Shown here: positions 1 through 12,669 of the stretch, piece after piece
Layout: every line of letters begins with the position of its first letter
Position numbering within the stretch: position 1 is the first letter of the stretch
From: Sisyra terminalis
Taxonomy: Eukaryota > Arthropoda > Insecta > Neuroptera > Sisyridae
Length of the DNA stretch: 64,000 bases
NCBI GenBank assembly: GCA_958496175.1
Contig: OY292278.1
Span: 41,602,001-41,666,000 of the forward strand
Direction of reading: 5' to 3'
Made by a program: the position numbers and the translations under genes
The notes under the pieces: generated by a model
Databases searched by the model: none
Told to the model about the DNA's origin: nothing
Seen by the model: the letters and a program-made list of their open reading frames with translations, nothing else

Positions 1-279
1 CACCTATAACAGTACAGAATGTTCAATTTTCTAGCTTCCAAAAACTGGGGCTCAAATACCTACTTATTATCGCGGAAGTTAGACAAAAAATATGTTTTAT
101 GAAGTGGAAAACTTTTCTATTGTGTTTTTAAAAATATCTTCTGAAATTTCTTAATGAATTACTGGGGCAAAACTGCAACTACCTGTTTAAAGAATTATTT
201 AATCTTATTTCCTTATATTATGGGTCAATAGCGGTATAATTCTTAGTAATAAAATAACAGAAAAAAATGTTTTTAATCC

Positions 280-985
280 ATTGCCATAGCATATTCCAGT
301 AATGCCTGAAATGGTTCATCAGTTATTAGAAGTTTGTGATAACTAAAATTTTATATAATTTTTGCTTTTAATGCTAATATAATAGGCAAATGTATATATG
401 ATGCCAAAGACAGAGATCAAAGAATATTAATACATACATGTGAGTGTAATACAGATATAATAATTATTGTCTCAATTTTCAAATAACTGAATGTTGTCAT
501 TGGTTTCAACTGACATTTCGTTTTTATTCAATTGCCAATTTTTGCTATTTGTCAGTTTTATCAGTGTTGGGTTGTGATTATTTCCCAGAAAGTTACTAGT
601 TTTCAGATAATAGATTAAATTGGTGGTTCATGTTCCTTTTAGCGATATCAATATCTGTCAATGCTGCATTTTCTACTTTGTTTTTAATTTAATTCGCGAA
701 TTTTTTGTTAATTCGATTCTAATATCGTAAAATTTGCTCTTTGTTGGTAAATTTTTATTACGGCCTGATTTACTCGCGAATCAAATAAAAAATAAAGTAG
801 AAAATGCATCGTTGCCAGATATTGGTATCGTTAAAAGGGATATGAGTCAAATTGGCTATTTATACATATTGTAGTGTTTCAAAATATTATACACAATTGA
901 CTACTTATACAAATTTGTATCTTACATATATGAATTAAGTGTTTATCAATACAGTATTGGTCACTTGTTTGAAAAATAGTTATCG
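280..985 (-). repeat. Interspersed repeat family R1, interrupted copy
   Basis: Reverse-strand copy of an unnamed repeat also seen at 38225-38470, 38738-39180 and 42705-42990. Shared landmarks are a TTGGCAATTGA-like segment, a 'GACAGTTGAAACCAATGAC'-like segment, 'TTGAGACAA' and a terminal 'CTTCTAATAACTTCTG.. CATTTCAGGC' segment. This copy is split by the palindromic element at 624-847. No coding capacity is visible. The class is unknown: a SINE/LINE tail or a non-autonomous DNA element are both possible. Confidence 0.6.
624..847. mobile_element. Palindromic MITE, TTCGCGAA family, copy 1
   Basis: The ends are imperfect inverted repeats: the left arm includes TGCATTTTCTACTTTGTTTT and the right arm its complement. 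Both arms carry a TTCGCGA core. The flanks TAAATTGG (616-623) and CAAATTGG (848-855) form a near-perfect 8 bp target duplication, which fits hAT-type elements. It sits inside repeat R1. Related copies are at 35484-35706 and 57181-57370. Confidence 0.7.
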
Positions 986-999
986 AAAACATTTACTAT

Positions 1000-2024
1000 A
1001 TATAAATGGATTTTAGTTATAAACTATAATGTAAAGATATGAATAAACAGGCGTAACAGGCGTGTACCTACAGAACGGGGCAAAACTTAAATTTATACAA
1101 TAGTAGCTGTATATTTTTATTAGCTATTTTAATCTATGTATAGGAACTGATTTTTGATTCAAAAATAGAAAAACATAATGCAATGTAATGTATTAATCGA
1201 CTTTCCTTGCATTATTTTACATATTGCATTGAATAATTTCAACAAACCACCTTTCTTTTAAATGTATTCAAACTATTATATATTTATATAGATATGCTTT
1301 AAACAAAATGCCGCTAAAGAAGTATAACTTCAAAAAATATTTAGCTTTTTCAAAGAAATGTAAGTACTCTACTGGAACCTATGGAAGGTTGCCTATGTGC
1401 AAACTCTAGTTATTTCCATTTAAATAACGTAAGGGGTCCAGTGGCTAGGGAAATCTAGAAAGTCAGGAAATATCCGAAATGTTCATAAGGTGAGGGAAAA
1501 AATCAGAGAACTTGACTTAAAGTTCTGGAAATTTTAAATTTCTTCAATATTTTATTAATAGTTAGATTAGGAAAGATGTAGACTTCATCGTAAATAAGCA
1601 TATTATATTATTTAAAGAATATTTCTTCGAAAATATAAAATATTACATTCTTTTCATAGAATTTATCAAATTCTCAAGTTAATACGTTTTTTGTATTAAT
1701 AATGTCAGGGGGAAAATCGAGTTTTTAGTCTGGAAAGAAAATGTGTTAAAGGAAAAACTAAAAAAACATAAATGTCTGTGCATATATCTATTTCGATGTT
1801 TACTCTTTTACGTATAAGACTCATTCGAACGATCATTTAAATTTGGGAAATTTAGAAGTCAATCGAAAATTATTACTTCATATTACAGAAAATTTAATTT
1901 CAAATACGAACTTTTAGTTAATATATTATATTTTCAAATACAAAATGCCAAATACAGAACAACTAGAACAACGCTGACCTTTAATTTATAAATCATAAAG
2001 ATTGCAACACTTGCGTTTAAGTCT
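1000..2024. other. AT-rich DNA without recognised feature
   Basis: I see no convincing coding exon, tRNA or complete repeat here. Upstream Spire exons (KIND and WH2 region) might be expected to the left, but none can be recognised in this stretch. Confidence 0.4.
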
Positions 2025-2554
2025 TTGGTAATTTTAATTGTTGGTGCCATTTCCATTGGCTTGGCCGCAACGACAATAGATGTCGCCAGCTACAAACTAA
2101 GTATGGCACAATTTTCCACGACCCCGTCAACAGTTGAAAACCGTGCCAGTCAGTTTGGCGTCCATCGAAATATTTCGATCGGCTATGTCCCACTTATTGC
2201 AAGATTTTCGTCTCTCTCTCATCCCCCAGGAATCCCCTTAAATGCACCGTTTTCATCTGAGACGCATGTGCGATAACCTACCCGACATTTAACGTGGGTA
2301 ACGCTTGCGTATATTTCGACCCATATTATTTTCCACGTTCAGTCTTAAAAAAGTATCGCTCCAGGATATCCCTGGATATTGTTTTTTATCAAAATGATAT
2401 CACCTACAATTGTTTTGTGCTAAGATATTATATACTTCTTAGTTTTAATGTTAAAAATGAGTATAGTTGGTTTTAATGAGTATTAGTTTGGGGTGGGAAA
2501 AACACGTGGGTGGATTTTTAGTGTAATTGTTTCGGTGCTATTTTTAAAAAAATA
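2025..2554 (+). promoter_or_regulatory. Presumed promoter/5'UTR region of the short Spire form
   Basis: This stretch is clearly less AT-rich than its surroundings, with a CT repeat near 2210-2222, and it precedes the Spire start codon. An in-frame TAG at 2519 lies 36 bases before the ATG at 2555, so the reading frame does not continue upstream without splicing. Regulatory function is inferred from position and composition only. No TATA or initiator motif is claimed. Confidence 0.35.
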
Positions 2555-5237
2555 ATGTTGAACGTTGGGGGTAAGAAATCGCAGTCTATTGTCGTCGGAC
2601 TAGTTCCGCCAGAAAAGGCATTTGATAGTAATAAAATGACAAGTTCTGGTAATTCTTTGCACCATTTTGGTGATGGCGAAAATGGAACTGGTGAAGATGG
2701 GGATGACGATGATGACGATATTGGTCGCGATGTTATTGAAGACGCGCAATATTGGAACTCGACATATTTGCCGAATACTCCGCCGTCTGAATATTCAGAT
2801 ATGGCCACGATGGCAACGACTAGTACTGTAATTCAAGGTAAAAACAATAAACAATATAACGTCGTCTGGAAACTTATCAGCTGATTTTCGTGATGACTCA
2901 CTCGAAAGCCAGTTGGAAATATCGATTTTTCCCAAACTCACCCCCTTTAGAGTTAGACTATTCGCATTGCGCATGTGCTTTCGTGGTCGTTTTATTTCAA
3001 ACCGAATTTTTCGTTTCAGGTGTGGAAAAAGGATGTGCAGAATCCGAGGAAAGTGAGAAAAGTGACGAGAAAATATGCCATACGCCGAACACGAGGCGTT
3101 TAATCAAAGTCGATTTTCCTATATGGCAGGTTTGTAAATTTTCTTTTTATATTTTCCTCAAGGTTAATCTATTCAGAAACTTTTTATTATTCACCTAACG
3201 GAAGGTTTATAAAAAATTAAAAACCTTGAAATAGTTTCAGAAACTATTGTACTTTAATGGATTTTTTGTAATGTTTTCCTTGGATTCAACTATAGACTTC
3301 ATATTACAAAGCCTTTTTAGTATTGCACATTTGTGTATATATTCTCCATTCTAAAGAAAATGTACTGTAAACTTTTTGAATAATAAAAAATTGAGCCCCC
3401 AAAGTTAGTCTTGGTTTCTACAAGTTTAATTCTATGATCAATTAGGATATTAATTATTACTAGACATCGGATTATATGCACTATCAAAATGCCAAAGTAT
3501 GCATGCAAATATGCACTAAAAAAGGGTGAAATATGCATACAATATGCACAATCAAAAACCATTTATTATTATTAGAAATCAGTATCAAAACGGTCACATA
3601 AGTTTGAAACAAAAAAACCGAGGGGAAGTTTTCCCATATAAACCTTGCTATACCCTTTAAATACTTACTTTTTGCCTTTTAATTACTGCAACTTCGTCGT
3701 TGACGTGGTGTAAAATTATGTCTGTAGTATTTACAATAGTAGAAGAAATTGAAGTTAATTTTTACCATGGATTTTATAGAATCCTAAAGGATGTTAAAAC
3801 GTGAACATTTTTCCTAGAAATAACCCTTATTTTTGCTGTTTCAGACGGATGAGGACGACGATGATGATGACGAAGAAGTCACATCACCGCCGAAAGGACG
3901 AACGTCCGGAGGTAATATTTTGGACATGGTTTCGGTAAACCCTCGACGTAGAACAGGTATTCCTCAACCAGGATGTGCCGCCACAATCACACATGACGAG
4001 TACCATCAATTTTGCGACACAGCCCTTGAGTGTAGGCCTCCAAAAGCTACTATAACAATCGTTTTTTTTGCCTTTTTAGTTTTGCATGTTTTTGTGTTGC
4101 ATTTTTTTGGTTTTCTCATTGTTTGATTGTTGGAGTGAAATTTATTTAATACTCATTGATTTTTTGTGGTTTTTAGCATATGATTTAGCGACGCAATGTC
4201 CTAGTCGACGAGCATCGAAGCGGCGCCACACGGTTGTAGCATGTCCTGAACTACCAGCAGTACCAACGCCGTCGGAATGCCATTCTGTGCCACAGTCACG
4301 TCCCACTTCACGATTATCTCATGTTAGCACTGACACCGAATCCTCTCAACTTGGTTCCACACTACCGGAAATGACCTGGTCTAGAAATTCCCTACAAGAC
4401 GAACTAATCCAATCGAAACACTGGCAAGAGGCCATGTCTTTGGATGATCGACTCTCGTTAACTCTGGAGGAAATCGTTCATATTCGATCCGTTTTAACCA
4501 AAGCCGAGCTGGAAAGTTTACCGGTGGAAGGACACGTGAAGGAGGACGTGGAAAAGCGGCGCGTTTGTTTTCTGTGCTTGAAAACACGATTTGGCTTTTT
4601 TGGACCGCGAGGCCAACGATGCAAGTTGTGTAAACGCACCGTGTGTGCGAAGTGCCACTCGAAAATGCGAATTCCTACCGAGCACTTTTCGAATGTGCCA
4701 GTCGTTTTGCTTAGTCCCACGGTGCTGTCATCTCCGGAGGACGAGACCAAGGATACGTTTCCGCGTAGTTTAATGGCTCGACTTTTGGTTCCCGAAGCGT
4801 CGACAACCAGTCACGATCGAAACACCGTCGGCAGTGCACCCAGTAGTCCGAATATGACGAGAGCTGCGAACACAACCACCACTTCCGGAGAAATGAACAG
4901 CTCGTCAGCGCCCAACTCCCGAGTCGAGTCTCGCATGACCACTAGCCTAGAAGGAACGTTGAGTTTACCCAGCGAATCACCGCCGATGACTCCACCATCG
5001 TCCGCCATCCATCGGGCGCCCCTAAGCGATCGACGGTTACGAATGTCCCGCGCCAAAACCTTAAGTCGTGCCACCGGAGGACCGGCGTCGGAACGACTCA
5101 GAGGCCTAGAAATGGTAGTTTGTCACGACTGTAAAACAATGGTAATACAAATCATCAAATCATCGCGCACAAATCGAACAGCCGTTCGAAATAACGCGCT
5201 TAGAAATCTCACACTACATCTATCTCCTGTTTACTAG
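2555..5237 (+). CDS. spir: Spire actin nucleator, C-terminal half (Spir box + FYVE-like zinc finger)
   Basis: Four exons join in frame: 2555-2837, 3020-3129, 3845-4031 and 4177-5237 (546 residues). Exons 1-3 are acidic linker, with runs of Asp near residues 50 and 132. From residue 194 the protein is Spire-like: a basic SRRASKRRHTV segment, the Spir box around 284-315 (LSLTLEEIVHIRSVL), then a modified FYVE zinc finger with CFLC, CKLC and CAKC pairs at about 324-353. A last CHDC pair lies near the C-terminus, which ends LSPVY. Spire family proteins nucleate actin through WH2 repeats and bind Rab vesicle membranes through the FYVE-like finger. The KIND and WH2 modules are absent here. Either they lie left of the window and 2555 starts a short isoform, or this is the only form. 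Drosophila is known to make a Spire isoform lacking the actin-binding half. Identity is confident; the first exon is less certain. Confidence 0.85.
3580..3657. repeat. Element end of the TTTTCCCATA...CTATACCC family, in a Spire intron
   Basis: The stretch TATCAAAACG ... TTTTCCCATATAAACCTTGCTATACCC matches the right end of the element at 59515-60222. Only this end is recognisable here, within the intron between the second and third Spire exons. Confidence 0.5.
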
Positions 5238-7685
5238 GTATTTTAATCAAAATTATAATGAAATTTACCTTATTTTCTTTGGAAATTCCGAGAGAAAAAA
5301 AAATCATTCCTGGTGAAGCGTATTTAAATCAAAAAGCAACTTATATTCGATTTGTTTTTTTAAATTTTAACACTGCAGTAAATCATAAAATTAACATCTA
5401 ATCATAAAAAATGATGCATTGATAATTGATCTCTGAATTATTTCTGTTCCCTATCCCCAGGACTTATTTGTAGGCCTACTTCAAGGGTTAATTTTGCAAG
5501 GGTTGTATTGTCACCAACTCCAATAACTATTATTCAATTTATGGATTTTCAATTGGTCAATCCTTCGGTAGTTTTACGACAAATTTAGTTCGAAAACATT
5601 AGATGCTTTTTACAATTTGTATATAATTCAAAAGTCTAAGAAAGTATTTATGGATTTGTGTATTCTTGATTGAAAATCGAATGTATATACTTCAGAAGTC
5701 TAATGAAGCAGTCCGGATTTGGATTTTACTTTTACTTATAAACATCATTATGTAATACTTCAACGCTTCATTATACTTAAGATTATATATAAAATTAATT
5801 TGAAAAGAACTATTAAAAAAAATTTCCAAAAATATCAATTGACAAATCTCTAAAGGATCAGTTATCGATGGATCAATTACAATAAAGGGATGAAGTTTTA
5901 AATTTAATTAAAATAAAATCTAAAGTTAAATGGCATTGATCACTGCTAATAATTAAGCTAAAACCCAAATGTAAATCTTCTAAAAATTTTTTTATAATTC
6001 ACAAAAATATGTTTATGTCAACGTAATGGGATAATGGAGAAGGGTCGCTTAAAAGTTTCTGAACCTCAACGAATTAAAAATATATAAAACTGAATGATTA
6101 ATATGAAAAAAATCAGTCAATAAATCGGTTTGTTCATTTTTAATTTGCTATGGTCGGGACATTTCAATACTCTTTCTTTTCTCATTCGTTTGGTTTTATT
6201 TCTTTGAAATATATGAATGGTGAAACGATTTACAACTTGAGATCAATTTGAAGCAAATCAATTTTTTTAAGAAGTAATATAAACCAAAGAATTTTATCAA
6301 TTATTTGTATAAACTATTGTTTCATTGTTATGTAATTTAATACGAAATTGCATCTAATTTTAATTAGTGAATCAACAATTTTTGTTGATTTATAACAATC
6401 AGTAGAAATTCTGTTATAAATATTTCAGTTTTTAAATGTGTTATTTTTCCAAAATTTAATTATGAATTATGATAAATTTTTTGCGACTTATTGTGATTTT
6501 TTTTTTATTGTGAAAAGTAATTGTTTTGTTGGTATAAATACGCTTTCGACTTACAACGTTCTTTAATTTTTAAACAAATGATAACATTGAGTATATGTGC
6601 GTGAATGCGTGATTAAAAATAATTATAATATATCTGTATATTTGTATTGTTAAATTTAGTTAATAATTTAGAACAAAAATATAGGATTAAAAAAAAATTA
6701 AATCACAGAAACATTATACTATGTAAAGAGGCTGTAAATATTTTAAAAAGTTCATACGATGGATCAACTTTAAAAATTCCATTTATTTTTGATTTCAAAT
6801 TTTAAAAATATTTTTTTTAGAAAAAAAAAAAGAAGAAATTTTCATTAATGAATGGTTTCATTTATAAAAGTGTTATGATGCGGATGATATGTTTGAAAAG
6901 ATCAGTTCTAAGGAATACATTTAAATTTAGAGGAAAAAATTTGTTTTTTTTTTTTGCTTTTGATTGATAAAATATACAAATTATCAGAATGGCGTTTATT
7001 TTTTTGTATTTGTTTTTTTTTTCTTTTTAAAAAGCACAACATTTGTGTTAACATTAACAGTGAGGTCCAAGGTCTAGCGATGGCTTTCTTCCATTGGATG
7101 CAATCTGTACATAGAATATTTAATTTCTTCCATTTCACAATAATTAACAAAATGATATTAATAATGGAACGAGGGCCTTAGTTGTGGATTTTTAAAATCC
7201 GAGATTACTATTTTAAAAAAAAAATAAAACCTAGCATGTTACACTTGATTGATTTGACATTATTTTTCTATAAATTCAAAAATATAAATTAATAAACGTT
7301 TTAAATGAAAGAGAAATATTACCTTTATCTACTGTTGCTCTGTATCAGAAATTATTTTTAATTTTAAAGATATAGAAATCTACATAAATATAAATAAATA
7401 AGAATATATAAATGTTTAAAAAAATATATGAATTGATTCATAAATCATAATCCTTTATACTCATTTTTTTCCTTTAATCCAATAATAATGTATTTTAAAA
7501 TCTTTTCAGGAAGTATCGTCAACTTGTTTTATTCATTTAAGTTTATAAGAATGAAACTAGATGACGGGATTTTCTGGATTCTCTGGAAATTTGTATATTT
7601 TTAGTTTGATTGTTTGTCTTGCCAATAACTAAACTTCGTGACTTTGAAATTAATGTTAACAAAAGATTATTTTTTTAGTTTTTAG
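5238..7685. other. Spire 3' region and AT-rich intergenic DNA
   Basis: The first few hundred bases are presumably Spire 3'UTR. The rest is extremely AT-rich with homopolymer runs (for example near 6810-6840 and 6940-7030). I see no coding or repeat structure I can support. Confidence 0.4.
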
Positions 7686-8951
7686 ATCAACCACGTTTGC
7701 TGAATATTTATCAGGCGCTGCTTTGAAAAATTATGACCCCTTAGTTCTGAAAAAGAAGCCAGAAGGGCACTTTATGGGTAAGTTCACAGAACTTTTAAAA
7801 TCTAAAATTTGAAAATATTTGCAAGGCATTATATTTCCATTCATTACATAGGGTAATGTTATCATTATATTCTTCACCCTTTAATACGACAAAATAAGTA
7901 AGCGATCCCCCCATTCCTCTAAAGTTCTGTATGTATTTATTGAAAATTAATACCTTAAAAACAGGCATTTTGTAGGAAACTCCGTAACCGTAGGAAAATG
8001 TTAAAAGTTTTTGGCTTATTGCCATAAGTCAATAGCCTAAATTCAACATTGATCTTCTTCTTCACAATAGTTAATTATATACAGCAATTTTTAAACATTG
8101 TAGTAAAGTTTTTATATTTAATTTTCTTGATATATTGATATATATAAAAGTAAGTCAATAATTCAACTAAAAACAAGCCTGTAATGCAATAGTTTGTATA
8201 GGATGCAGCGCAGAGGAATTCTTAGGAGAAGTCCCTATAAGAAGTCAATAAATCATTAATAAGGAACAAGAACGGATTCAGGATTTGGGGGAGGGGCACA
8301 ATATCACCTTTCATTTGCAAGTACGTGAAAGAGATGCAACGAACAAAATTCGCCAGAAATAGACTAAAGTTTCACTAATGTTTTTTCTGTTATTTTTTTC
8401 ATATATTTTAACAACTCTAATAATTTGATTTAATCTAATTTGATCTAATAATTGCTTTTAAGTATGTACTGGGATGAATTCTTCACAGTACACAAAAATA
8501 CCGTGGAGGGGGCACATGCCCCCAAGGAATATATTGCCCTACGGATTTTTGTAAAAGAAGCTAAAATCTAAATAATATTAATATAAATAACCAATATAAA
8601 ATCAGTACTCACATTTTGATTAAAATATATTTCCTTATCTTAAATCAATGTTGTCTTATTAGAAAGATACAGCACCTATCAAAAGTAGTGTTCTACCCCA
8701 ATTGGGAGCCAACAATCAATAATTTTATGTTTGAGATATTGCCTTAAAAAGTTTAATTTTAGGAATAAAAGTGATCTTTTATAGCTCCAATCCTAATTAG
8801 GATAATTAAACCTCTGATAAATATCTATTTTCCCTATGAAAGTCAACTAATTCCAGAACTTAAAAGACAAATTGAAAAGAAATTATTTTTTCATTTTTTT
8901 TTCAGTCAGTAGCATTAATTTGGAGATATTCAAGAAAAAAGGATATGTTTA
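7686..8951 (+). CDS. Candidate orphan terminal exons, unknown product
   Basis: Two segments look like exons. 7686-7777 follows a T-rich tract ending TTTTTAG and is followed by a GTAAGT donor; it reads about 30 codons without a stop (STTFAEYLSGAALKNYDPLV...). 8906-8951 follows TTTTTTTTTCAG, joins in phase, and reads VSSINLEIFKKKGYV before a stop. I do not recognise the protein and cannot find earlier exons. They could be the 3' end of a gene whose other exons escaped me, a decayed gene, or chance. The canonical splice sites and matching phase are the only support. Confidence 0.3.
8266..8545 (+). repeat. GGCGGATTCAGGATT repeat family, degraded copy
   Basis: Similar over most of its length to 34556-34822: both have CGGATTCAGGATTT at the start, TCATTTGCAAG, TTTCACTAATGTT, AAGTATGTACTG, CAGTACACAAAAATACC and a GGGGCACATGCCCC segment near the end. 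The ends are less well preserved in this copy. Confidence 0.6.
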
Positions 8952-9024
8952 AACCCTTTTCCAAGTCAATGCATCCCCTATTCCCTGTTGATCAGGATTG
9001 TCAGGACTAAGTGTGCTATTCAAT

Positions 9025-9180
9025 ATGGCATCACCTCCTTACCCCTATCCTTTCGATTTCAACCAATATTCAAAAAGATCACAAAGTAATTGGCGATCTG
9101 CGCATGTCGTAAACAAAGTCGGAAAAACAAGTAAGAAACAAGAAAAAGCATGTAAAGTTTGTGAAGATGGTGTGAACTAA
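9025..9180 (+). CDS. Small open reading frame, 51 residues, unknown
   Basis: An ATG opens a 51-codon frame beginning MASPPYPYPFDF and ending ACKVCEDGVN, with one CxxC-like pair close to the end. Its base composition is less AT-rich than its neighbours. I do not recognise it. It may be a small protein gene, an exon of a longer gene, or chance. Confidence 0.2.
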   Translation: MASPPYPYPFDFNQYSKRSQSNWRSAHVVNKVGKTSKKQEKACKVCEDGVN

Positions 9181-10735
9181 TAATAATTTTTTGTGCAAAT
9201 TACTGCAATTAATTGGAATATTTTAAGGTAAAATTAAATTAATTTATTAAGTACAAACTTTGAAGTTTTAAGTTTATAAAAGTCTTTGCGAATGTAATTT
9301 TTCCATACATTAAATGCAAAACTTTTGAGATATCGTTGAGTCGCCATAGCTTTAAATTTTATGTCAATGCGTTTTTAATTAACACCTGCATTTCTATATT
9401 GTTTATTTCTGCTTTCGAATGTCGAATTTGAATTATAGATCTTACTTTTTGCTATTTTTTGTTCAGCCGCTTTATCAAATCATCTACTAAGATAGACAAT
9501 GTTAGTAACCATTTTGGATTAAGGATTACCAAGAATCAATGAATATTCAATTTTTTATAATAGAATTTGATCCCTATTTTGAACCTCTATCCGACCCAAA
9601 AAATTGGAGAGAAAAAGAAATTAATGAAATTATTTTTTCCCTGATTTATATTATCAAAACTTTTTTCAAAATAACAAAAATCGAGACATTATTAAACACG
9701 CATTTCACCCAAATATTTTCATCGTTTGAAACTGAAAGAATATGCAGGAAAATTAAAATGCTTTAAATTTTTTTGTGAAAATTTAATGAAAAGTTTTATT
9801 AAACCGAGTTTTTATGTCAATCAATTATGAAGTTTTTTCATAATTATTATATTAAAATTTCGAGCAATTTCTTTTGAATTTCAATCGGTAAGAAATATGT
9901 TATTCATTGAAGCATAAAAAATGTAGCAGAAAAATTTTATACATTTTTTAAGAATCTTGAAAAAATTCATATGGTCCACGATTTTTTTTGGTAAAAAAAC
10001 CTAATTAAAAGATATTATTCACGGTTGAAATTTAATGATTTAATGGCATTGAAATACTGCAATTATTATATGAAACTTTGAAACTTGTCCTTTATGTAGC
10101 TTTGAAGTTTAATTGTAGTTATTTCTTTAGACACTGGACAAAATGTTTTTCACAGGAATATTCAGATTTATTTTAATTTATTTTATGAGAAATTTCAAAT
10201 TACCCTTACAAATAACATATTAAACCATAAAACAGCCCTAAAATGTCCCGAGAAATGTTATTAAATGCTACGTTTATGCAACCATTTATTTATTGGTGTA
10301 AGCTGGTTGCCTACCAAGCTAAACGATTGTTCACGATATTTCTCATATCATTTCCTATGTTATTGTACAAATATAGTACAACAACAGAAGAGTTGAATAT
10401 CTTGATTGGAATTTACAAGAAAAATCACTTTGTTTTCCTTTTTCGGAATTAAATTCTTAAAGTCGATAGTTGGTTTTGATTTGCTTTAAAGAAGAGTATT
10501 ATTTGTCCGTACCTACGACAACAATGCATTACCGTTTCTTAGGAATTTAAATATCGAAAAAAATGGGGAAAAACATCAAAATGTTACTATGTGTATTGAC
10601 ACATTTTCCGGATGTATAATGGAGCAGCTATGGTTTCAATTTTTTTTGGAAAATTCCAACTATTTCGATCGCGAAAGAAAATTAAATTTTGTAATCTGAG
10701 AAATATTTATATGCAATTTTTTATTTAATGCAAGC
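9181..10735. other. AT-rich intergenic DNA, nothing recognised
   Basis: No exon-like segment with splice borders and no repeat shared with other parts of the window was found here. Confidence 0.4.
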
Positions 10736-10812
10736 ACGTGTAGTTGTAGCCGAGTAGATATGGTGAGGGAATCTGAAGCAACAATCTCCGGGTTCGAACC
10801 TTAAAATGGCCG
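10736..10812 (+). repeat. tRNA-like sequence, probably a degenerate SINE head
   Basis: It contains a box A-like TGTAGCCGAGTAGA and a box B-like GGGTTCGAACC about 45 bases later, as in a long-variable-arm tRNA. The acceptor stem halves do not pair convincingly. It is followed by AT-rich DNA rather than the SINE body seen in the other copies. A functional tRNA gene is unlikely. Confidence 0.4.
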
Positions 10813-12178
10813 TATTTTTTTTATATTTTACAATTTATTTCTATTTTTCAACGTTTATAGTATGTTGGGATAACAATAATCCTTGTTGCTGAATTTTTAG
10901 GGACAAATTTTCCTTTATACAATTATAGCGTTATTTTTCTTTTGCTCACATTTTATGACTTATAATTTTGAAAAAATAAAAGTAAGAATAGAAATTTTCA
11001 AATTTTAACGGCGATTTTTATGTTGATTATCGATCGTACGTTAACGATGATAAATTTATGTGGTTGGGTTTGAATTATTCTATTTAATGCTGAAAACAAA
11101 GTCCTGTAAGAGTCCGGTTCCAGCATAGTCATCCGGTAAATCGTTCCGGAGAGTGGCAGAAATCAGCATATTTTCTGATGAAAACGGAATAATACTATGA
11201 ATAGGAACGATTTTTTGATGAAATTCAAGTTAAATATTCTTTAATCCTATGCCCCAAAGGTTACAATCTTTTCGAATAGGAAACAACAATTTTTTACATG
11301 AAAAAAACTTTTGACTAACCATCGTTTATTTTTTAGAAAATCATCGGAAAAACGTCCGAATAACTTCTGTACTGTACAAATTCAGTTAATGATTTCCAAG
11401 GCTTCTAATCATTCAGTAAGATGGTCTACAAATGCTGTGCTGTTCTTATATTAAAATGTAAGTTATTGTTATGTTTTAAGACAAAAATTGTCTCTTTATT
11501 TGACAATTGCGAACTTTTAAAGTTTTTGTCTCATTGTTATGGTATAATTTCATATTTTTTTACATTATTACTTTTTAACAACGATTCTTTCATGCTTATA
11601 TATAAGATAAGAGCAACTTATAAGTTTCCTTTTAGATATATTTTTGTGTTTTTGCGCATTGATTCATAAACCGCATACGGCCCTTGGGTTTTATGTTGAA
11701 CAGCTCTGATTTAAATGTGTTTTTTTAATCATTAATTATTAAACACAACGAAAGAGCTTGAGAAAGTTTCAAACTAACAGGATGTCATTTTTTCTTGAAA
11801 GTTGAATTTTTAATTTTTACTGAATAATTGTCCCGCTATGGTCCTATACTGTGTCCCTTAAAAGACAATCTTCCTCTCTCGAGAAATTACAAAGTTCTGG
11901 AAGGCTTTCACAAATTCTCTTTTTTCCCATATTCATAAGAAGAGCCAATAAGAATATGGTTTTGGGATGATTTTTGGAGGGTATGTTAGTCCTAAAAAGA
12001 CATGTTTATCGTTCAAAATGTATCTCTTTATATGTAAATAAATCGAAAAATAAGGAGAAATTAATAAAAATTATGTTTTTTTTCTGTGTTTATACATTGA
12101 AATAACTAAAACAAAGCTCATTTTTTTATTATCTAAATTATTAATGCTAGTTATATGACTAAACCCGTAAGTGGTGAT
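10813..12178. other. AT-rich intergenic DNA, nothing recognised
   Basis: I see nothing supportable here beyond simple AT-rich sequence. Confidence 0.4.
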
Positions 12179-12335
12179 ACAATATATGAAATATATTGTG
12201 GTCTTATTTAAGTAATATTATTTACAAAAGTAAACTCTAGATAAACATAAATTAGAACAAAAGTTCAAACGAATGAATTACTGACGTATCATAATCTTCC
12301 TCAGTCCTCATCAGGTTCTTAGTGGACCTCAGAGT
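12179..12335 (+). mobile_element. GATTGCCAAGCAATC-family MITE, truncated copy
   Basis: The segment carries the family's 'ATATATTGTGGTCTTATT' end, 'AACAAAAGTTCAAAC' and 'TGACGTAT' landmarks, then 'CTTCCTCAGT'. The second arm is missing. Fuller copies are at 29396-29761 and 36898-37360. Confidence 0.55.
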
Positions 12336-12669
12336 CACAGAAAAAATCTAATTTGATTTTAAATCTTAAGGTTTTTCAAATTATCTTCCCTAATAACCGT
12401 GTATGACTTTTACCATGTTATTCCACAATTTACTATGTAGGAAAAGAAACCGGTTGAATTCCAAACTAATCTAATAATACAAATAATTTATATTTCAATT
12501 AGATAAGATAAAGGATGCAAAACAAGTGGGTGTCAAATAAGTAAGTGAAAGAGAAAAGCAGGTAGTTAAAAACAGGTCTGCATATTTCATTAATGGGCCC
12601 GCAATTAGCCCAAGAACAATTGTACGTACGGATGAAATATTCGCAATTACGGACAATGTATGTATATTA

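Noticed and set aside
3020..3129. Alternative frame of the second Spire exon (VWKKDVQNPRKVRKVTRKYA)
   Set aside because: It reaches a stop before the donor and does not join the neighbouring exons; the acidic frame joins on both sides.
10736..10812. A functional tRNA gene
   Set aside because: Box A and B are present but the acceptor stem does not pair, and the SINE heads elsewhere show the same kind of sequence.
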